Source: Streptomyces sp. NBC_00289 (lineage in GTDB: Bacteria; Actinomycetota; Actinomycetes; Streptomycetales; Streptomycetaceae). Taken from it: DNA of 64,000 nt. The notes under the pieces were generated by a model. That model saw nothing but the letters and a program-made list of their open reading frames with translations, had not been told where the DNA came from and did not search any database. The stretch lies in assembly GCF_041435115.1 (NCBI RefSeq), contig NZ_CP108046.1:2914001-2978000 (forward strand), written 5' to 3'. The translations under genes were made by a program, and so were the position numbers. The first letter of the stretch is position 1. Every line of letters starts with the position of its first letter. This document shows positions 16,573-26,229 of the stretch, one piece after another.

Positions 16573-16614
16573 GTTCACCTTCATATAGGACAAATCACCA
16601 TACGTTCATCCGGT
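16573..16614 (+). promoter_or_regulatory. PHO-box-like direct repeats before the deacetylase gene
   Basis: GTTCACC at 16573, AATCACC at 16593 and GTTCATC at 16604 lie immediately before GTG 16613; the last two are in an 11-bp register as PhoP direct-repeat units are in Streptomyces, the first is not (20 bp). The block is AT-rich relative to its surroundings. PhoP control is an inference helped by the nearby PhoX-like and PPK2 genes. Confidence 0.3.
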
Positions 16615-17452
16615 GATCCCTCTCGTACGACGCGTCACCGCCGTCTGCGCCCTGAGCGCCGCCCTCGCCGCCTGCGGCACGGCCCGTGTCCCGCAAGCGG
16701 CCCGCCCGGCCCCCTCCCCACCCGCCGCCGCCTCCCGTCCCCCGACGCTGGCCCCCGGCCCGGCAGGGCTCACGCCCGTCTTCAGGAACGGCCCGCGGAC
16801 GCCGGACAAGACGGTCGCCCTCACCTTCGACGCCGACATGACCGCCGACCAGGGCCCCCGGGCGGCGGCGGGCGAGCGCTTCGACAATCCGCCGCTCGTC
16901 GCGGCCCTGCGGGCGCTGGAGGTGCCGGCCACGGTGTTCATGACGGGGCGCTGGGCCGAGCAGTACCCGATCCAGGCGCGGTCCATCGGCCGGGACCCGC
17001 TCTTCGAGGTCGCCAACCACTCCTACAGTCACCACGCCTTCACCGACGACTGCTACGGGCTGCCGACCGTGCCCGGGGACCGGATGCGCCTCGACGTCGA
17101 GCGCGCGTACACCGCCTTCCGCAAGGCCGGGGTGCCGGACGCGATGCCCTACTTCCGCTTCCCCGGCGGGTGCTACGACCGGCGGGCCCTGAAGGCGCTG
17201 ACCCCGACCGGTGTCACCGCGGTGCAGTGGGACGTGGTGAGCGGCGACGCGTTCGCGACGGACCCGGACGCCGTGGCCCGGCAGGTGCTGGAGGGCGTAC
17301 GGCCGGGTTCCGTGGTCGTCATGCACTGCACCCGCAGCGCCGCCCCGGCGACCGAGCGTGCCGTACGGACGATCGTGCCCGAACTCCGCGCGCGGGGCTT
17401 CCGCTTCGTCAAGGTGTCCGAGCTGATCGGGGCCGCGGGCCGACGGCGCTGA
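16613..17452 (+). CDS. Lipoprotein polysaccharide deacetylase (CE4)
   Basis: 279 residues. A signal peptide ends in lipobox LAAC (Cys21), followed by a Pro/Ala linker to residue ~55. The CE4 (NodB) motifs follow: TFDAD (71-75), the metal-binding NHSYSHH (135-141), and RFPGG near 182. These enzymes remove N- or O-acetyl groups from peptidoglycan or other polysaccharides at the cell surface. The CE4 catalytic Asp and two His ligands are present, so activity is expected. The GTG start has no clear Shine-Dalgarno; transcription may begin very close to it. Confidence 0.9.
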   Translation: MIPLVRRVTAVCALSAALAACGTARVPQAARPAPSPPAAASRPPTLAPGPAGLTPVFRNGPRTPDKTVALTFDADMTADQGPRAAAGERFDNPPLVAALRALEVPATVFMTGRWAEQYPIQARSIGRDPLFEVANHSYSHHAFTDDCYGLPTVPGDRMRLDVERAYTAFRKAGVPDAMPYFRFPGGCYDRRALKALTPTGVTAVQWDVVSGDAFATDPDAVARQVLEGVRPGSVVVMHCTRSAAPATERAVRTIVPELRARGFRFVKVSELIGAAGRRR

Positions 17453-17470
17453 CCGGCCTACCCTGGAGAC

Positions 17471-17659
17471 ATGAGCGAGAACGGCGAGAACGACTACTGC
17501 CTGGTCGGCGCGACCAGGCCGCCGCTGGCGGACGGGCCGCCGTACGCGGAGTGCGTGCAGTGCCGGAAGCCGACGGAGTACCCCGAGTCCTACAAAGGGA
17601 TCACCCTGTGCCCGGTCTGCGAGTGGCAGGAGGCCCAGCGCACGGCCTGCTCGGGGTGA
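17471..17659 (+). CDS. 62-aa zinc-ribbon-like miniprotein
   Basis: Four of its five Cys pair as CVQC (28-31) and CPVC (47-50), the pattern of a small zinc ribbon. The remainder is acidic and hydrophilic. GGAGAC precedes ATG 17471. It starts 18 bp after the deacetylase stop and 68 bp before the PTH2 gene on the same strand. Function unknown; a small RNA- or protein-binding adaptor is possible. Confidence 0.75.
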   Translation: MSENGENDYCLVGATRPPLADGPPYAECVQCRKPTEYPESYKGITLCPVCEWQEAQRTACSG

Positions 17660-17727
17660 CCCGCGGTCCTCGTCGGGGCCGGTCACGCGGGTGCGGGTGC
17701 CCCTGAGCGGTCAAGTAGCCTGCGTCT

Positions 17728-18423
17728 GTGAGTGACAGTCCCTTCCGGTCAGAGACCGGCGCCCGCGATCAGGCGCCGCAGTTCGTCCTGCCGCTGGTCG
17801 TGCGGATCGAGCGCGACGCACCGCCCGGCCGCACCGACGCCATGGAGACCGCCGCCCGCGCCGTACTGACCGTGCTGAGCGACGAGCGGTCGGCCGGCGA
17901 CGGCGAGTGGGCGCAGGTGATGCGGGACTGGCAGGACGCGCGGATCCGCAAGGTGGTGCGGCGGGCCCGGGGCGCCGAGTGGCGGCGGGCCGGGGCGCTG
18001 CCCGGGATCACGGTGACGGGCAAGGCCGCGGAGGTACGGGTCTTCCCTCCCGTCCCGCTGGACGGCTGGCCGAAGGACCTGGCCCGGCTCCAGGTCTCCG
18101 GAACCGATCTCGACGACCCGGAGCCGCCGGTCGACGCGGACGAGACCTCGCCCGTGCTGTGGATGAACCCGGAGCTCGACATGTCCGCGGGCAAGGCGAT
18201 GGCGCAGGCCGGTCACGGCGCCCAGCTGGCCTGGTGGGAGCTGTCGGACGAGGAGCGGACCGCCTGGCGGGACGCCGGTTTCCCGCTCGCCGTCCGTACC
18301 GCCGACCCGGCCCGCTGGCCCGAACTCACCACGAGCGGACTGCCGTTGGTGCGCGACGCCGGCTTCACGGAGATCGCCCCCGGCTCCTGCACGGTGGTCG
18401 CGGACCACCCGGCCCTGCGTTAG
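17728..18423 (+). CDS. Peptidyl-tRNA hydrolase of the PTH2 type
   Basis: 231 residues. The C-terminal ~110 residues hold the PTH2 signature: [19 protein letters not shown] (about 151-169), then [18 protein letters not shown] and CTVVADHPA near the end. The N-terminal ~130 residues are a variable extension not typical of archaeal PTH2. The family recycles peptidyl-tRNA by hydrolysing the ester bond. Streptomyces also carry a Pth1 elsewhere, so this would be a second enzyme. GTG 17728 was chosen by the family start region. Confidence 0.85.
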   Translation: MSDSPFRSETGARDQAPQFVLPLVVRIERDAPPGRTDAMETAARAVLTVLSDERSAGDGEWAQVMRDWQDARIRKVVRRARGAEWRRAGALPGITVTGKAAEVRVFPPVPLDGWPKDLARLQVSGTDLDDPEPPVDADETSPVLWMNPELDMSAGKAMAQAGHGAQLAWWELSDEERTAWRDAGFPLAVRTADPARWPELTTSGLPLVRDAGFTEIAPGSCTVVADHPALR

Positions 18424-18713
18424 GCGGGTCCAGGGGGCCGTGCCCCCAGCTCGACGAGAGCCCGGGACTTCGCTCGCCGTTCGGTTCTTCCCGTCGCTTG
18501 AACATCGCGGACGCCCCGTTCGTACCTCCTGGCACCGGCCCGTCCCTCGCCATCGCGGCCCCGGCCACCACCGTGGGCGCGCCTTCCCGAACCTCAAATG
18601 TTGCTCTGAACGTTCCGCCCGAGGGGTTCGGGCCCGGCCGCCGGGGCCATACCCCCGTCACACCGGAGCGGACGGCGCGGCCGGCACGGAAGACACCGAG
18701 GAGGGGGACGAGC

Positions 18714-20132
18714 ATGGAGCGACTGGGGACGGGCATCGGATGGCGGCCGGAGATCGCGGACGCCGTGGAGCGCATGCCCGGCATCGACTGGGTGGAGGTC
18801 GTGGCCGAGAACACCTGCCCCGGACACCTCCCCGCGTCACTGGTGCGGCTGCGCGAGCGCGGGGTCACCGTGGTGCCCCACGGCGTCTCCCTCGGCCTCG
18901 GCGGCGCCGACCGGCCCGACGCGGCCCGGCTGACGGCCCTCGCCGAGCGCGCCGAGGCACTGGGCGCGCCGCTGGTCACCGAGCACATCGCGTACGTCCG
19001 GGCAGGCGGGGCCCTGACCGCCTCCCCGCTGCTGGAGGCGGGCCACCTGCTGCCCGTGCCGCGCACCCGGGACGCCCTCGACGTCCTGTGCGAGAACGTC
19101 CGCATCGCGCAGGACGCCCTGCCGGTGCCGCTCGCGGTGGAGAACATCGCGGCGCTCCTCGCCTGGCCGGGCGAGGAGATGACCGAGGGGCAGTTCCTGT
19201 ACGAGCTGGCCGACCGCACCGGGGTACGGCTCCTCATCGACGTGGCCAACCTGCACACCAACCACGTCAACCGCGGCGAGGACCCGGCCAAGGCACTCGC
19301 CGAGCTCCCCCTCGAAGCCATCGCCTACGTCCACGTCGCGGGCGGCTTCACCCGCGACGGCGTCTGGCACGACAGCCACGCCCACCCGGTGCCGCGGCCG
19401 GTCCTCGACATCCTGACCGACCTCGCCTCCCGCGTCACCCCGCCCGGGGTGCTGCTGGAGAGAGACGAGAACTTCCCCGAACCGGCCGAGTTGGAGCGGG
19501 AGTTGGCGGCGATAGGGGCCGCACTGGTGGCTGGCCGGGAGGCAGCGGAGGTCGCGGGGGCGGGCCGGGAGGCAGCGGGTCTCGCGGAGGCAGACCAGCC
19601 GGACGCCGGCCGTACCGAAGCCGTCGGCACGCGGTCCGCCTTCCCCGGGTCCGCATCCCCCGACCTCGCCGCCTCCCCGCACTCCCATGCCCGCGTCCCC
19701 GCGTCGGCCGTCACCGACCCCGCGCGTCAGCGCCTCGCCCTCGCACAGGCCGCGCTGCTGTCCGCGCTGGTCGCCGGGACGCCCGTGCCCGAGGGCTTCG
19801 ACCGGGTGCGGCTGGGCATCCAGGCGCGGGCGCTGGCCGCGAAGCGGGCGGATGTCGTCGCCAAGGTCGCGCCCGAACTGCCGGAGATCCTGGGAGACAC
19901 CTACCGGCCCGCCTTCCTCGCCTACGCCCACGGCTGCCCGATGACCGGCGGCTACCGTCGCGATGCGCTGGACTTCGTGGGGCAGCTGCTGCTCGCCGGG
20001 CGACCCGACGATCCCCGGGTCCGCCGGGAGTTGCGCGCGTGGTGGCTGGAGAGGTCGGGCCCGGCACCGCTCTCGCACCGGCCCGCGCTCCGGCTGGCTC
20101 GCGCGACCCGACGGGTTCTGCTGCGCCGATGA
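18714..20132 (+). CDS. MNIO-family (DUF692) metalloenzyme fused to an extra C-terminal helical domain
   Basis: 472 residues. Residues 1-~275 form the DUF692/MNIO TIM barrel. The family metal ligands all appear kept: His56 (VPHGVSL), His91 (TEHIAY), Glu143 (AVENIA), Asp176/Asn179 (DVANLH), His207 (YVHVAGG), Asp220/His222 (HDSHAHP) and Glu249 (LERDENFP). Known MNIOs (MbnB, TglH, ChrH) use two or three irons to oxidise Cys or other residues in ribosomal peptides. An Ala/Glu/Ser-rich linker (~275-345) joins a helical C-terminal domain (~345-472) in place of the separate partner protein used by other MNIOs. GAGGAGGGGG precedes ATG 18714. The DUF4142 and TIGR04222-like genes follow. No precursor peptide was found nearby. 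Confidence 0.88.
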   Translation: MERLGTGIGWRPEIADAVERMPGIDWVEVVAENTCPGHLPASLVRLRERGVTVVPHGVSLGLGGADRPDAARLTALAERAEALGAPLVTEHIAYVRAGGALTASPLLEAGHLLPVPRTRDALDVLCENVRIAQDALPVPLAVENIAALLAWPGEEMTEGQFLYELADRTGVRLLIDVANLHTNHVNRGEDPAKALAELPLEAIAYVHVAGGFTRDGVWHDSHAHPVPRPVLDILTDLASRVTPPGVLLERDENFPEPAELERELAAIGAALVAGREAAEVAGAGREAAGLAEADQPDAGRTEAVGTRSAFPGSASPDLAASPHSHARVPASAVTDPARQRLALAQAALLSALVAGTPVPEGFDRVRLGIQARALAAKRADVVAKVAPELPEILGDTYRPAFLAYAHGCPMTGGYRRDALDFVGQLLLAGRPDDPRVRRELRAWWLERSGPAPLSHRPALRLARATRRVLLRR

Positions 20133-20429
20133 CCGCGTCCGGCTGACCGGAACCCGACGTTCCCGCGGCGCCGCTGACCAGCGCGACGCCGCACGCTCGC
20201 CCGCCCCGTGTCCGAGTGTGCCGGGTTTAACACCTGACACCCGCGCCATCGTCCGCGCACGCTTCCTTCACCTTTGCCCCCGTACGCCCCCTACTCCACC
20301 CCCTCCATTCGCCCCTTATGTCCGCCTGACAACCTTTCGCCCCTGTACGGCAGTTGGCAGCGACTCCGCAGTAATATGCCAACCCCGCACCCGAAGCGCA
20401 TGGCGTGCGGTGCCGCGAAAGGAGGCACC

Positions 20430-21218
20430 TTGCGACCGCGACCGCCCATCAACGGCAGAGGCATTCTCAGCGGTACCGGACTCATCGTCATGGGCCTGAC
20501 GGCGACCCTGGCCGCGCTGATCTTCCCGATCTGGTCGTACAGCGACAGGTCGGGCACAGACGTGGACGTCCTGAGTGCCCAGACCGTGTCGACGCAGTAC
20601 GGGCCGCTGTCCGCGCTCGACCGGGAGTTCATCACGAAGGTCCGGCTGGCGGGCCTGTGGGAGCTGCCCGCCGGCCGGCAGGCGGAGGAGAAGGGCACCA
20701 CCCAGGCCGTCCGCACGGCGGGCCGGCACCTGGTCGAGGGCCACACCTTCCTGGACGAGCGGGTGCGCGATGTCGCCCAGAAGCTCTCGCTCGCCCTGCC
20801 GAACGAGCCGAACGACCAGCAGAAGCAGTGGCTCGCCACCCTGAACGCGGCCCAGGGCGTGGACTACGACCGGCAGTTCGCCAACATCCTGCGGCTCGCG
20901 CACGGCAGGGTGTTCTCCGTCGTCGCCCAGGTGCGGGCCGGCACCCGCAACGTGCTCGTGCGCACCCTCGCCGACGACGCGAACACCACCGTGCTGGACC
21001 ACATCAAGATCCTGGAGGCCACCGGGTACGTCGACTTCGACGCCCTGGCCCGGGACCTGGCCGCCGGCAGCACGGTCCCGACCACCGGCTCCCCCGTTCC
21101 GCCCGGCCCCGCCGTCGATCCGGCTCCGGCCCTTCCCGTGGCCCCGGATCCGGTCCCGAGCTACACACTGCCGCCGGCCGCCTCCACCCCGCTCCCGTCG
21201 CAGTCCCGCAATCCGTGA
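20430..21218 (+). CDS. DUF4142 membrane-anchored protein with TTG start
   Basis: 262 residues. After a short basic tail, one membrane segment (about 14-35, GLIVMGLTATLAALIFPIW) anchors an external DUF4142 domain (~60-200: LDREFITKVRLAGLWELPAG, HTFLDERVRDVAQKL, ILRLAHGRVFSVVAQVR). A Pro-rich C-terminal tail follows. DUF4142 is a ferritin-like-looking four-helix family of unknown activity. TTG 20430 is chosen because a textbook AAAGGAGG (20418-20425) lies four bases ahead; ATG 20376 has no such site. The gene sits 297 bp after the MNIO gene; that gap shows no other gene. Confidence 0.8.
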   Translation: MRPRPPINGRGILSGTGLIVMGLTATLAALIFPIWSYSDRSGTDVDVLSAQTVSTQYGPLSALDREFITKVRLAGLWELPAGRQAEEKGTTQAVRTAGRHLVEGHTFLDERVRDVAQKLSLALPNEPNDQQKQWLATLNAAQGVDYDRQFANILRLAHGRVFSVVAQVRAGTRNVLVRTLADDANTTVLDHIKILEATGYVDFDALARDLAAGSTVPTTGSPVPPGPAVDPAPALPVAPDPVPSYTLPPAASTPLPSQSRNP

Positions 21219-21315
21219 CCCCGGCGGCAAGTGGAACGTCACGTACCGACAACGCTCGGTCCGGATTGTGAACAGGGCATGGCTTTACCCGGACCCGTTC
21301 GCATAGAAAAACCAC

Positions 21316-22104
21316 ATGCTCTGGGTTCTTCTCCTCCTGCTCGCCTGGGCCGCCGCCGGCACGGCCTGTACCCGGCTGTGCCTGGCCGCCGTACGCACGG
21401 CGGCCGGTGACGACGAGGCAGACGACGCGGCGGGCGTCCGACGGCACGATCTGACGCTCTACGAGGCGGCGTTCCTCTCCGGCGGCCCCCGACGGGTCGC
21501 CGACCTGACGCTCGTCTCCATGGCCCGGCAGCGGCGACTGCTGCTCGCCCACACCGGCTGGGCGACCGTCGTCGATCCGCGCGGGCGGGACGACCTGGAG
21601 CGCTCGGTGATAGGGGCCATCGGGCCGGAGGGGCAGTCCCGCATCGCCCCGGTACGCGCCGCCGCGGCCGCCGGCGACCCGGTGCGGGGCATAGGCGACC
21701 GCTTGGTCAGCGCCGGGCTCGCCGTACCCGACGGCGCCCGGACGAGCGTCGCGGCCGGAATGCGTCAGGTGCGCTTCGCCGCGCTGGCCGTCGTCGGGCT
21801 GGGCGCGATCGCGCTGCTGGTGCCCGCCCGGTCGGACATGCCGTCCACCCTGGTCGCCCTGTGGTTCGCGCTGCCGCTCGCACTCACCCTCAGCTGTCTG
21901 GCCATCGCGCGGGTCGAGGTCCATCCCTACTCGCGCTGGGCGTCGCCGGCCGGGCAGCGCCTGCTCGGCGCGCTGACCCGGCACACCGGTGGGGGCGACG
22001 ACCGGACGTACCTCACCTCCGTCGCCGTACGCGGCATCCGCGCGGTCGGTGAGCCGGACCTGCGCGCGGCCTTCGCACACCGGGAGCCGTCCGGGCGCGA
22101 CTGA
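21316..22104 (+). CDS. TIGR04222-type membrane protein without a Gly/Cys-rich tail
   Basis: 262 residues. An N-terminal helix (LWVLLLLLAWAAAGTA), then a soluble part with LTLYEAAFLSGGPRRVADLTLVSMA, the pattern of the TIGR04222 family, then two central membrane helices (about 155-200) and a C-terminal soluble part. From memory, many relatives that accompany DUF692 genes end in a Gly/Cys-rich tail; this one ends plainly after residue 262, and no such tail is encoded after the stop in any frame that I can see. It lies 97 bp after the DUF4142 gene, same strand. Function unknown. Confidence 0.8.
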   Translation: MLWVLLLLLAWAAAGTACTRLCLAAVRTAAGDDEADDAAGVRRHDLTLYEAAFLSGGPRRVADLTLVSMARQRRLLLAHTGWATVVDPRGRDDLERSVIGAIGPEGQSRIAPVRAAAAAGDPVRGIGDRLVSAGLAVPDGARTSVAAGMRQVRFAALAVVGLGAIALLVPARSDMPSTLVALWFALPLALTLSCLAIARVEVHPYSRWASPAGQRLLGALTRHTGGGDDRTYLTSVAVRGIRAVGEPDLRAAFAHREPSGRD

Positions 22105-22219
22105 CACGCCGGGGGCGCACAGGGGGCATTGACGGCGACACCGGCCGACGGTGCTTGCCTTCCTCCATACGCGAACGAACCATCCCTTGTGTCGCCGCCG
22201 CGCACCGAAGGGACACCCG

Positions 22220-23860
22220 ATGAGAGCTCCCGCCCTCTACACGGCCGCAGGGTCCTTGCTCCTGACCGCCCTCGCCGCCGCCCCGGCCGGCAGCACTCCG
22301 GGCACACCCGGCGCGGCGAAGTCCTCGCGCGCCGCGCCGGAGACGCGCGGTACCGCCGTCGCCGCCGCGCGGGCCCGGGTCGCCGGGATCACCTTCGGCG
22401 CCTGCCCCGACGCGGACGATCTGCCGGACAGCATGCGCTGCGGCACGGTGTCCGTCCCGCTCGACTACGCGCACCCCGACGGCAAGCTGATCAAACTGAC
22501 CGTCAGCCGGGCGCCGGCCACACACAAGGACCCGCACAACAGCAAGCACCGGGTACCGCGGCAGGGCGCCCTGGTCTACAACCCGGGCGGTCCCGGCGGC
22601 TCCGGCATGTACTTCCCGCTGGTCGGCATGATGCCCGAGTGGAAGCGCGTCGCCGCGGCCTACGACCTCATCGGCTACGCCCCGCGCGGAGTCGACCGCT
22701 CAGCTCCCCTGTCCTGCAAGGACCCCAAGCACTTCTTCAAGGCGCCCTCGCAGGCACCGACGTATCCCTCGGAGTCGTACAAGAAGGAACGCGTCGCCCA
22801 GGCCAGGGCGTACGCGCGCGGCTGCGCCGCGCGGGCGGGCAGCGCGCTGCGGCACTACACCTCCCTCAACAACGCCCGTGATCTGGACGTCCTGCGGGCC
22901 GCACTCGGCGAGCCGAGACTGACGTTCATGGGCGCGTCCTACGGCACCTACCTCGGCGCCCTGTACGCGACGCTGTTCCCCTCGCACGTACGGCGGATGG
23001 TGTTCGACTCGGCCGTGAACCCCGACCCCGAGCAGGTCTGGTACCGCAACAACCTCGACCAGTCGGCCGCGTTCGAGGGCCGCTGGGCCGACTTCCGGGA
23101 GTGGGTCGCGCGGCACGACGACGTGTACGGGCTCGGCAGCACGGCGGAGCAGGTGCTGCGCAGCTACGAGAAGGTGCGGGCGGAGCTGGCCGCGAAGCCC
23201 GCGGGCGGCACGGTGGGACCCGGCCAGTTGCAGGGCGCGTTCCTGACGGCCGGGTACTACGACGACTACTGGCCGCACCGTGCGCAGGCGCTGTCGGCGT
23301 ATCTGAAGGGCGACCCGAAGCCGCTGATCGAGCAGGCCGGTCCGCATCCGGAGGCGGCGAAGGAGGCGGAGAACAGCAACGCGGTCTACACGGCGGTGGA
23401 GTGCAACGATGCCGCCTGGCCGACGGACTGGAAGGTCTGGGACCGCGACAACACCCGGCTCGCGCGGGTGGCGCCCTTCGAGACCTGGGACAACGTGTGG
23501 ACGAACCTGCCGTGCGCCTACTGGCCGGCCCCGCGTCAGGAGCCTCTCGACGTGCGGACAGGGCCGGGCGAGCTCCCGGCGACCCTGATCCTGGCCGCCG
23601 AGCGGGACGCGGCGACGCCGTACGACGGCGCCCTGGAGCTGCACCGGCGGCTGTCCGGTTCGGTCCTGGTGACCGAGCGGGACTCCGGCACGCACGGCAT
23701 CGCGGGCGGCCCGAACGCCTGCGTCAACGGCTACCTGGACGCGTACCTGCTGGACGGCCGGCTCCCGGTGCGGCACGCGGCCTGCGCAGCGCACCCGGAA
23801 CCCGAGCCGAAGCAGCCCGACCGCTCCCGCGGGGCCCCGGCCGCACATCCGGCCCGCTGA
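22220..23860 (+). CDS. Secreted alpha/beta-hydrolase, TAP-like (S33) peptidase
   Basis: 546 residues with an N-terminal signal ending near residue 25-30. The oxyanion block LVYNPGGPGGSG, nucleophile elbow GASYGTYLG (Ser ~236), acid ERDAATP and histidine SGTHGIAGG make a complete triad. The length and C-terminal TAP-like domain match Streptomyces tripeptidyl/prolyl aminopeptidases (SlpD/SlpE type). ATG 22220 follows AAGGGA. It converges on hemQ with only 31 bp between stops. It lies 115 bp after the TIGR04222-like gene and may or may not belong to that group. Confidence 0.9.
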   Translation: MRAPALYTAAGSLLLTALAAAPAGSTPGTPGAAKSSRAAPETRGTAVAAARARVAGITFGACPDADDLPDSMRCGTVSVPLDYAHPDGKLIKLTVSRAPATHKDPHNSKHRVPRQGALVYNPGGPGGSGMYFPLVGMMPEWKRVAAAYDLIGYAPRGVDRSAPLSCKDPKHFFKAPSQAPTYPSESYKKERVAQARAYARGCAARAGSALRHYTSLNNARDLDVLRAALGEPRLTFMGASYGTYLGALYATLFPSHVRRMVFDSAVNPDPEQVWYRNNLDQSAAFEGRWADFREWVARHDDVYGLGSTAEQVLRSYEKVRAELAAKPAGGTVGPGQLQGAFLTAGYYDDYWPHRAQALSAYLKGDPKPLIEQAGPHPEAAKEAENSNAVYTAVECNDAAWPTDWKVWDRDNTRLARVAPFETWDNVWTNLPCAYWPAPRQEPLDVRTGPGELPATLILAAERDAATPYDGALELHRRLSGSVLVTERDSGTHGIAGGPNACVNGYLDAYLLDGRLPVRHAACAAHPEPEPKQPDRSRGAPAAHPAR

Positions 23861-23891
23861 CCGAGGGCAGCGGGCCCCACCCGCGCCCTGA

Positions 23892-24623
23892 TCAGGCCAG
23901 CCCGGCCACCAGCTCGGCCACGGACTTGCGGCGCCCCGTGTAGAAGGGCACCTCCTCGCGGACGTGCATGCGGGCCTCGGAGGCGCGCAGGTGGCGCATG
24001 AGGTCGACGATGCGGTACAGCTCGTCGGCCTCGAAGGCCAGCATCCACTCGTAGTCGCCGAGGGAGAACGAGGCGACCGTGTTGGCCCGCACGTCCGGGT
24101 AGCCGCGGGCCATCTTGCCGTGGTCGGCGAGCATGCGGCGGCGGTCCTCGTCGGGCAGCAGGTACCAGTCGTAGGAGCGCACGAAGGGGTAGACGCTCAC
24201 GTAGTCGCGGGGCGTCTCGTCGGCGAGGAACGCCGGGATGTGCGAGCGGTTGAACTCGGCGGGGCGGTGCAGCGCCATGTTCGACCAGACCGGCTCGAGC
24301 GCACGCCCCAGCTTCGTCCGGCGGAAGAGGTTGTACGCCTCCTGGAGCTGGTCGGCGGTCTCGGCGTGCCACCAGATCATGAGGTCGGCGTCGGCGCGCA
24401 GGCCGGACACGTCGTAGGTGCCGCGGACCGTCACGTCCTTCGCGGCGAGCTGGTCGAACAGCTCCTGGACCTCGTCGGCGTAGCCCGCGCGGTCCTCGGG
24501 CAGCACGTCCTTCAGCCGGAAGACGGACCAGAGCGTGTAGCGCATGACCTCGTTGAGGTCCTTGGCCAGCTTGCCCTTGTTCGGGATCCTGCCGGGCTCG
24601 GTGGTGGGGGCGTCGTCACTCAT
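23892..24623 (-). CDS. hemQ: Coproheme decarboxylase HemQ (ChdC)
   Basis: 243 residues. It converts coproheme to heme b using peroxide, the last step of the coproporphyrin-dependent pathway. Landmarks are the proximal ligand region [10 protein letters not shown] (His ~171) and the Tyr-containing block [19 protein letters not shown] 24623 has GGGAGA nine bases upstream; ATG 24632, which overlaps the hemG stop, is less likely because GGGAGA then abuts it. It directly follows hemG on the same strand. Confidence 0.93.
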   Translation of the reverse strand: MSDDAPTTEPGRIPNKGKLAKDLNEVMRYTLWSVFRLKDVLPEDRAGYADEVQELFDQLAAKDVTVRGTYDVSGLRADADLMIWWHAETADQLQEAYNLFRRTKLGRALEPVWSNMALHRPAEFNRSHIPAFLADETPRDYVSVYPFVRSYDWYLLPDEDRRRMLADHGKMARGYPDVRANTVASFSLGDYEWMLAFEADELYRIVDLMRHLRASEARMHVREEVPFYTGRRKSVAELVAGLA

Positions 24624-24628
24624 GGTCC

Positions 24629-26059
24629 TCATTCTCCCGCGCCCGCGGTCCGGCTCCGCACCGGGTCCGCGGAGAGCTGCTCCACGGCGGCGTACGCGCT
24701 CGCGATGCAGGCCGGGATGCCGACACCGTCGTACACCGCGCCGCAGACCGCGAGGCCCGGGAGCTTGCCGAGGTGCTCGCGGACGCGGGCCACGCGCGCG
24801 TGGTGGCCGACGGGGTACTGGGGCAGGCCGTCGTCCCAGCGGGTGACGCGGGTGTCGACGGGCGTGGCGGCGAGGCCGGTCGCCTGCTGGAGGTCGTGCC
24901 GCGAGACGTCCACCAGCTCGGCGTCCTCGCGCTGGAGGATCTCGGCCTCGCCGTGCCGCCCGACGGAGGTGCGCAGGACCACCAGGTCCGGGTTGGCGTC
25001 GGCGATCCAGCCCCATTTCTGGGAGGCGAAGGTGGACGCCTTGATGGTCCGCCCGTCGACGGGGGGCACGAGGAAGCCGCTGCCCTCGGGGAGCGCGGTG
25101 TCGCCCCGGCGGTAGGCGAGGGTGACCAGCGCCATGGAGGCGTAGGCGACGGCGTCGAGTTCGGCGGCGGCCGCGGGGGCCTCGGCGCGCAGCAGGCGGG
25201 CGGCGGCCGGGGCGGGCACGGACACCACCACCGCGTCGGCGTGCAGCACCCGGTCGCCGGCGACGACCCGCCATCCGCCGGACGCCTCGCGCCGCAGCTC
25301 CGTCACCGGCGCGCGGGTGACGATCTCGCCGCCCCGCGCGCGCACCGACTCCGCCACCGCGAGCGGGAGGCCGCCCACACCCCCCTCGATGCCCATGAAC
25401 ACCGGCCCGCTCTGCTGGGCCGCGGCCGCCTTCGCCTGGATCTCGCGGACCGCCTCGGTGAGGGAGTGGTGGGTCTGTGCGGCCTGGAAGAGCTGGGGGA
25501 CGGCCGAGCGCATCGAGATGCGGTACGCGTCGCCCGCGTACACACCGCCGAGCAGCGGCTCGACCAGCCGGTCGACGACCTCGCGGCCGACCCGCGCCGC
25601 CACGTACTCGCCGACGGCGACGTCCTCGCCGACCTCCGTGACCGGCAGGTCGGCGTCCCGCTCGACGCGGCGCAGCCCCTCGTCGGACAGGACCCCGGAG
25701 AGGGCGGAGGCGGTGCCGGGCACGCCCATGACGTGGCCCTTGGGCATGGGGCGCAGCACGCCGCGGGTCCAGAGGGAGGCGGTGGCGGTGGCCGGTGGCC
25801 GGAGCCGGTCGGCAAGGCCCACCTCCCGGGCCAGGGCCACCGCTTCGGGTCGGCGGGCCAGCATCGACTCGGCGCCGAGGTCCACGCGTGCGCCCGCGAC
25901 CTCGCCGGGCAGCAGCTTGCCGCCGACGCGGTCCGAGGCCTCCAGGACGGTCACCCGCGCCCCGCGCTGCAACAGCCGGTGGGCGGCGGCCAGCCCGGCG
26001 ATGCCCGCTCCGACGACCACGACCCGCTCCGGGCCCGTACGAGTCTCCACTTCGCGCAT
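24629..26059 (-). CDS. hemG: Coproporphyrinogen III / protoporphyrinogen oxidase (HemY/CgoX type)
   Basis: 476 residues. An FAD fold begins with GAGIAG (17-22) and continues with [14 protein letters not shown]; the C-terminal second FAD block is [17 protein letters not shown]. In Gram-positive-type heme synthesis the enzyme oxidises coproporphyrinogen III to coproporphyrin III, which HemQ finishes after iron insertion. The immediate hemQ neighbour supports that substrate. ATG 26059 lies in a short leader before a divergent lipoprotein gene. Confidence 0.93.
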   Translation of the reverse strand: MREVETRTGPERVVVVGAGIAGLAAAHRLLQRGARVTVLEASDRVGGKLLPGEVAGARVDLGAESMLARRPEAVALAREVGLADRLRPPATATASLWTRGVLRPMPKGHVMGVPGTASALSGVLSDEGLRRVERDADLPVTEVGEDVAVGEYVAARVGREVVDRLVEPLLGGVYAGDAYRISMRSAVPQLFQAAQTHHSLTEAVREIQAKAAAAQQSGPVFMGIEGGVGGLPLAVAESVRARGGEIVTRAPVTELRREASGGWRVVAGDRVLHADAVVVSVPAPAAARLLRAEAPAAAAELDAVAYASMALVTLAYRRGDTALPEGSGFLVPPVDGRTIKASTFASQKWGWIADANPDLVVLRTSVGRHGEAEILQREDAELVDVSRHDLQQATGLAATPVDTRVTRWDDGLPQYPVGHHARVARVREHLGKLPGLAVCGAVYDGVGIPACIASAYAAVEQLSADPVRSRTAGAGE

Positions 26060-26229
26060 GCCCCCAGCCTCTCAGACCCCGCTGACAGTCCGTCCGCGCC
26101 CCGGATCCCGGCCGCGGTGTCCGGCGCGAGTCCTGACCGTGACCTCATCGGGACCGGCGCGGGCCAACGTCCCGCCGTGCTCGGGCGTCGAAGAAGCGTC
26201 AGTCGTCACAACCCGGGGGGTACGCCCAC

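Noticed and set aside
13840..16593. 917-codon minus-strand open frame
   Set aside because: Antisense to the PPK2 and FAD-Rieske genes, whose motifs are clear; the translation is Arg/Gly/Val-rich without domains.
18424..18713. Precursor peptide gene for the MNIO enzyme
   Set aside because: The frames here give no short Cys-containing peptide with a start and ribosome-binding site. The same holds for 20133-20429.
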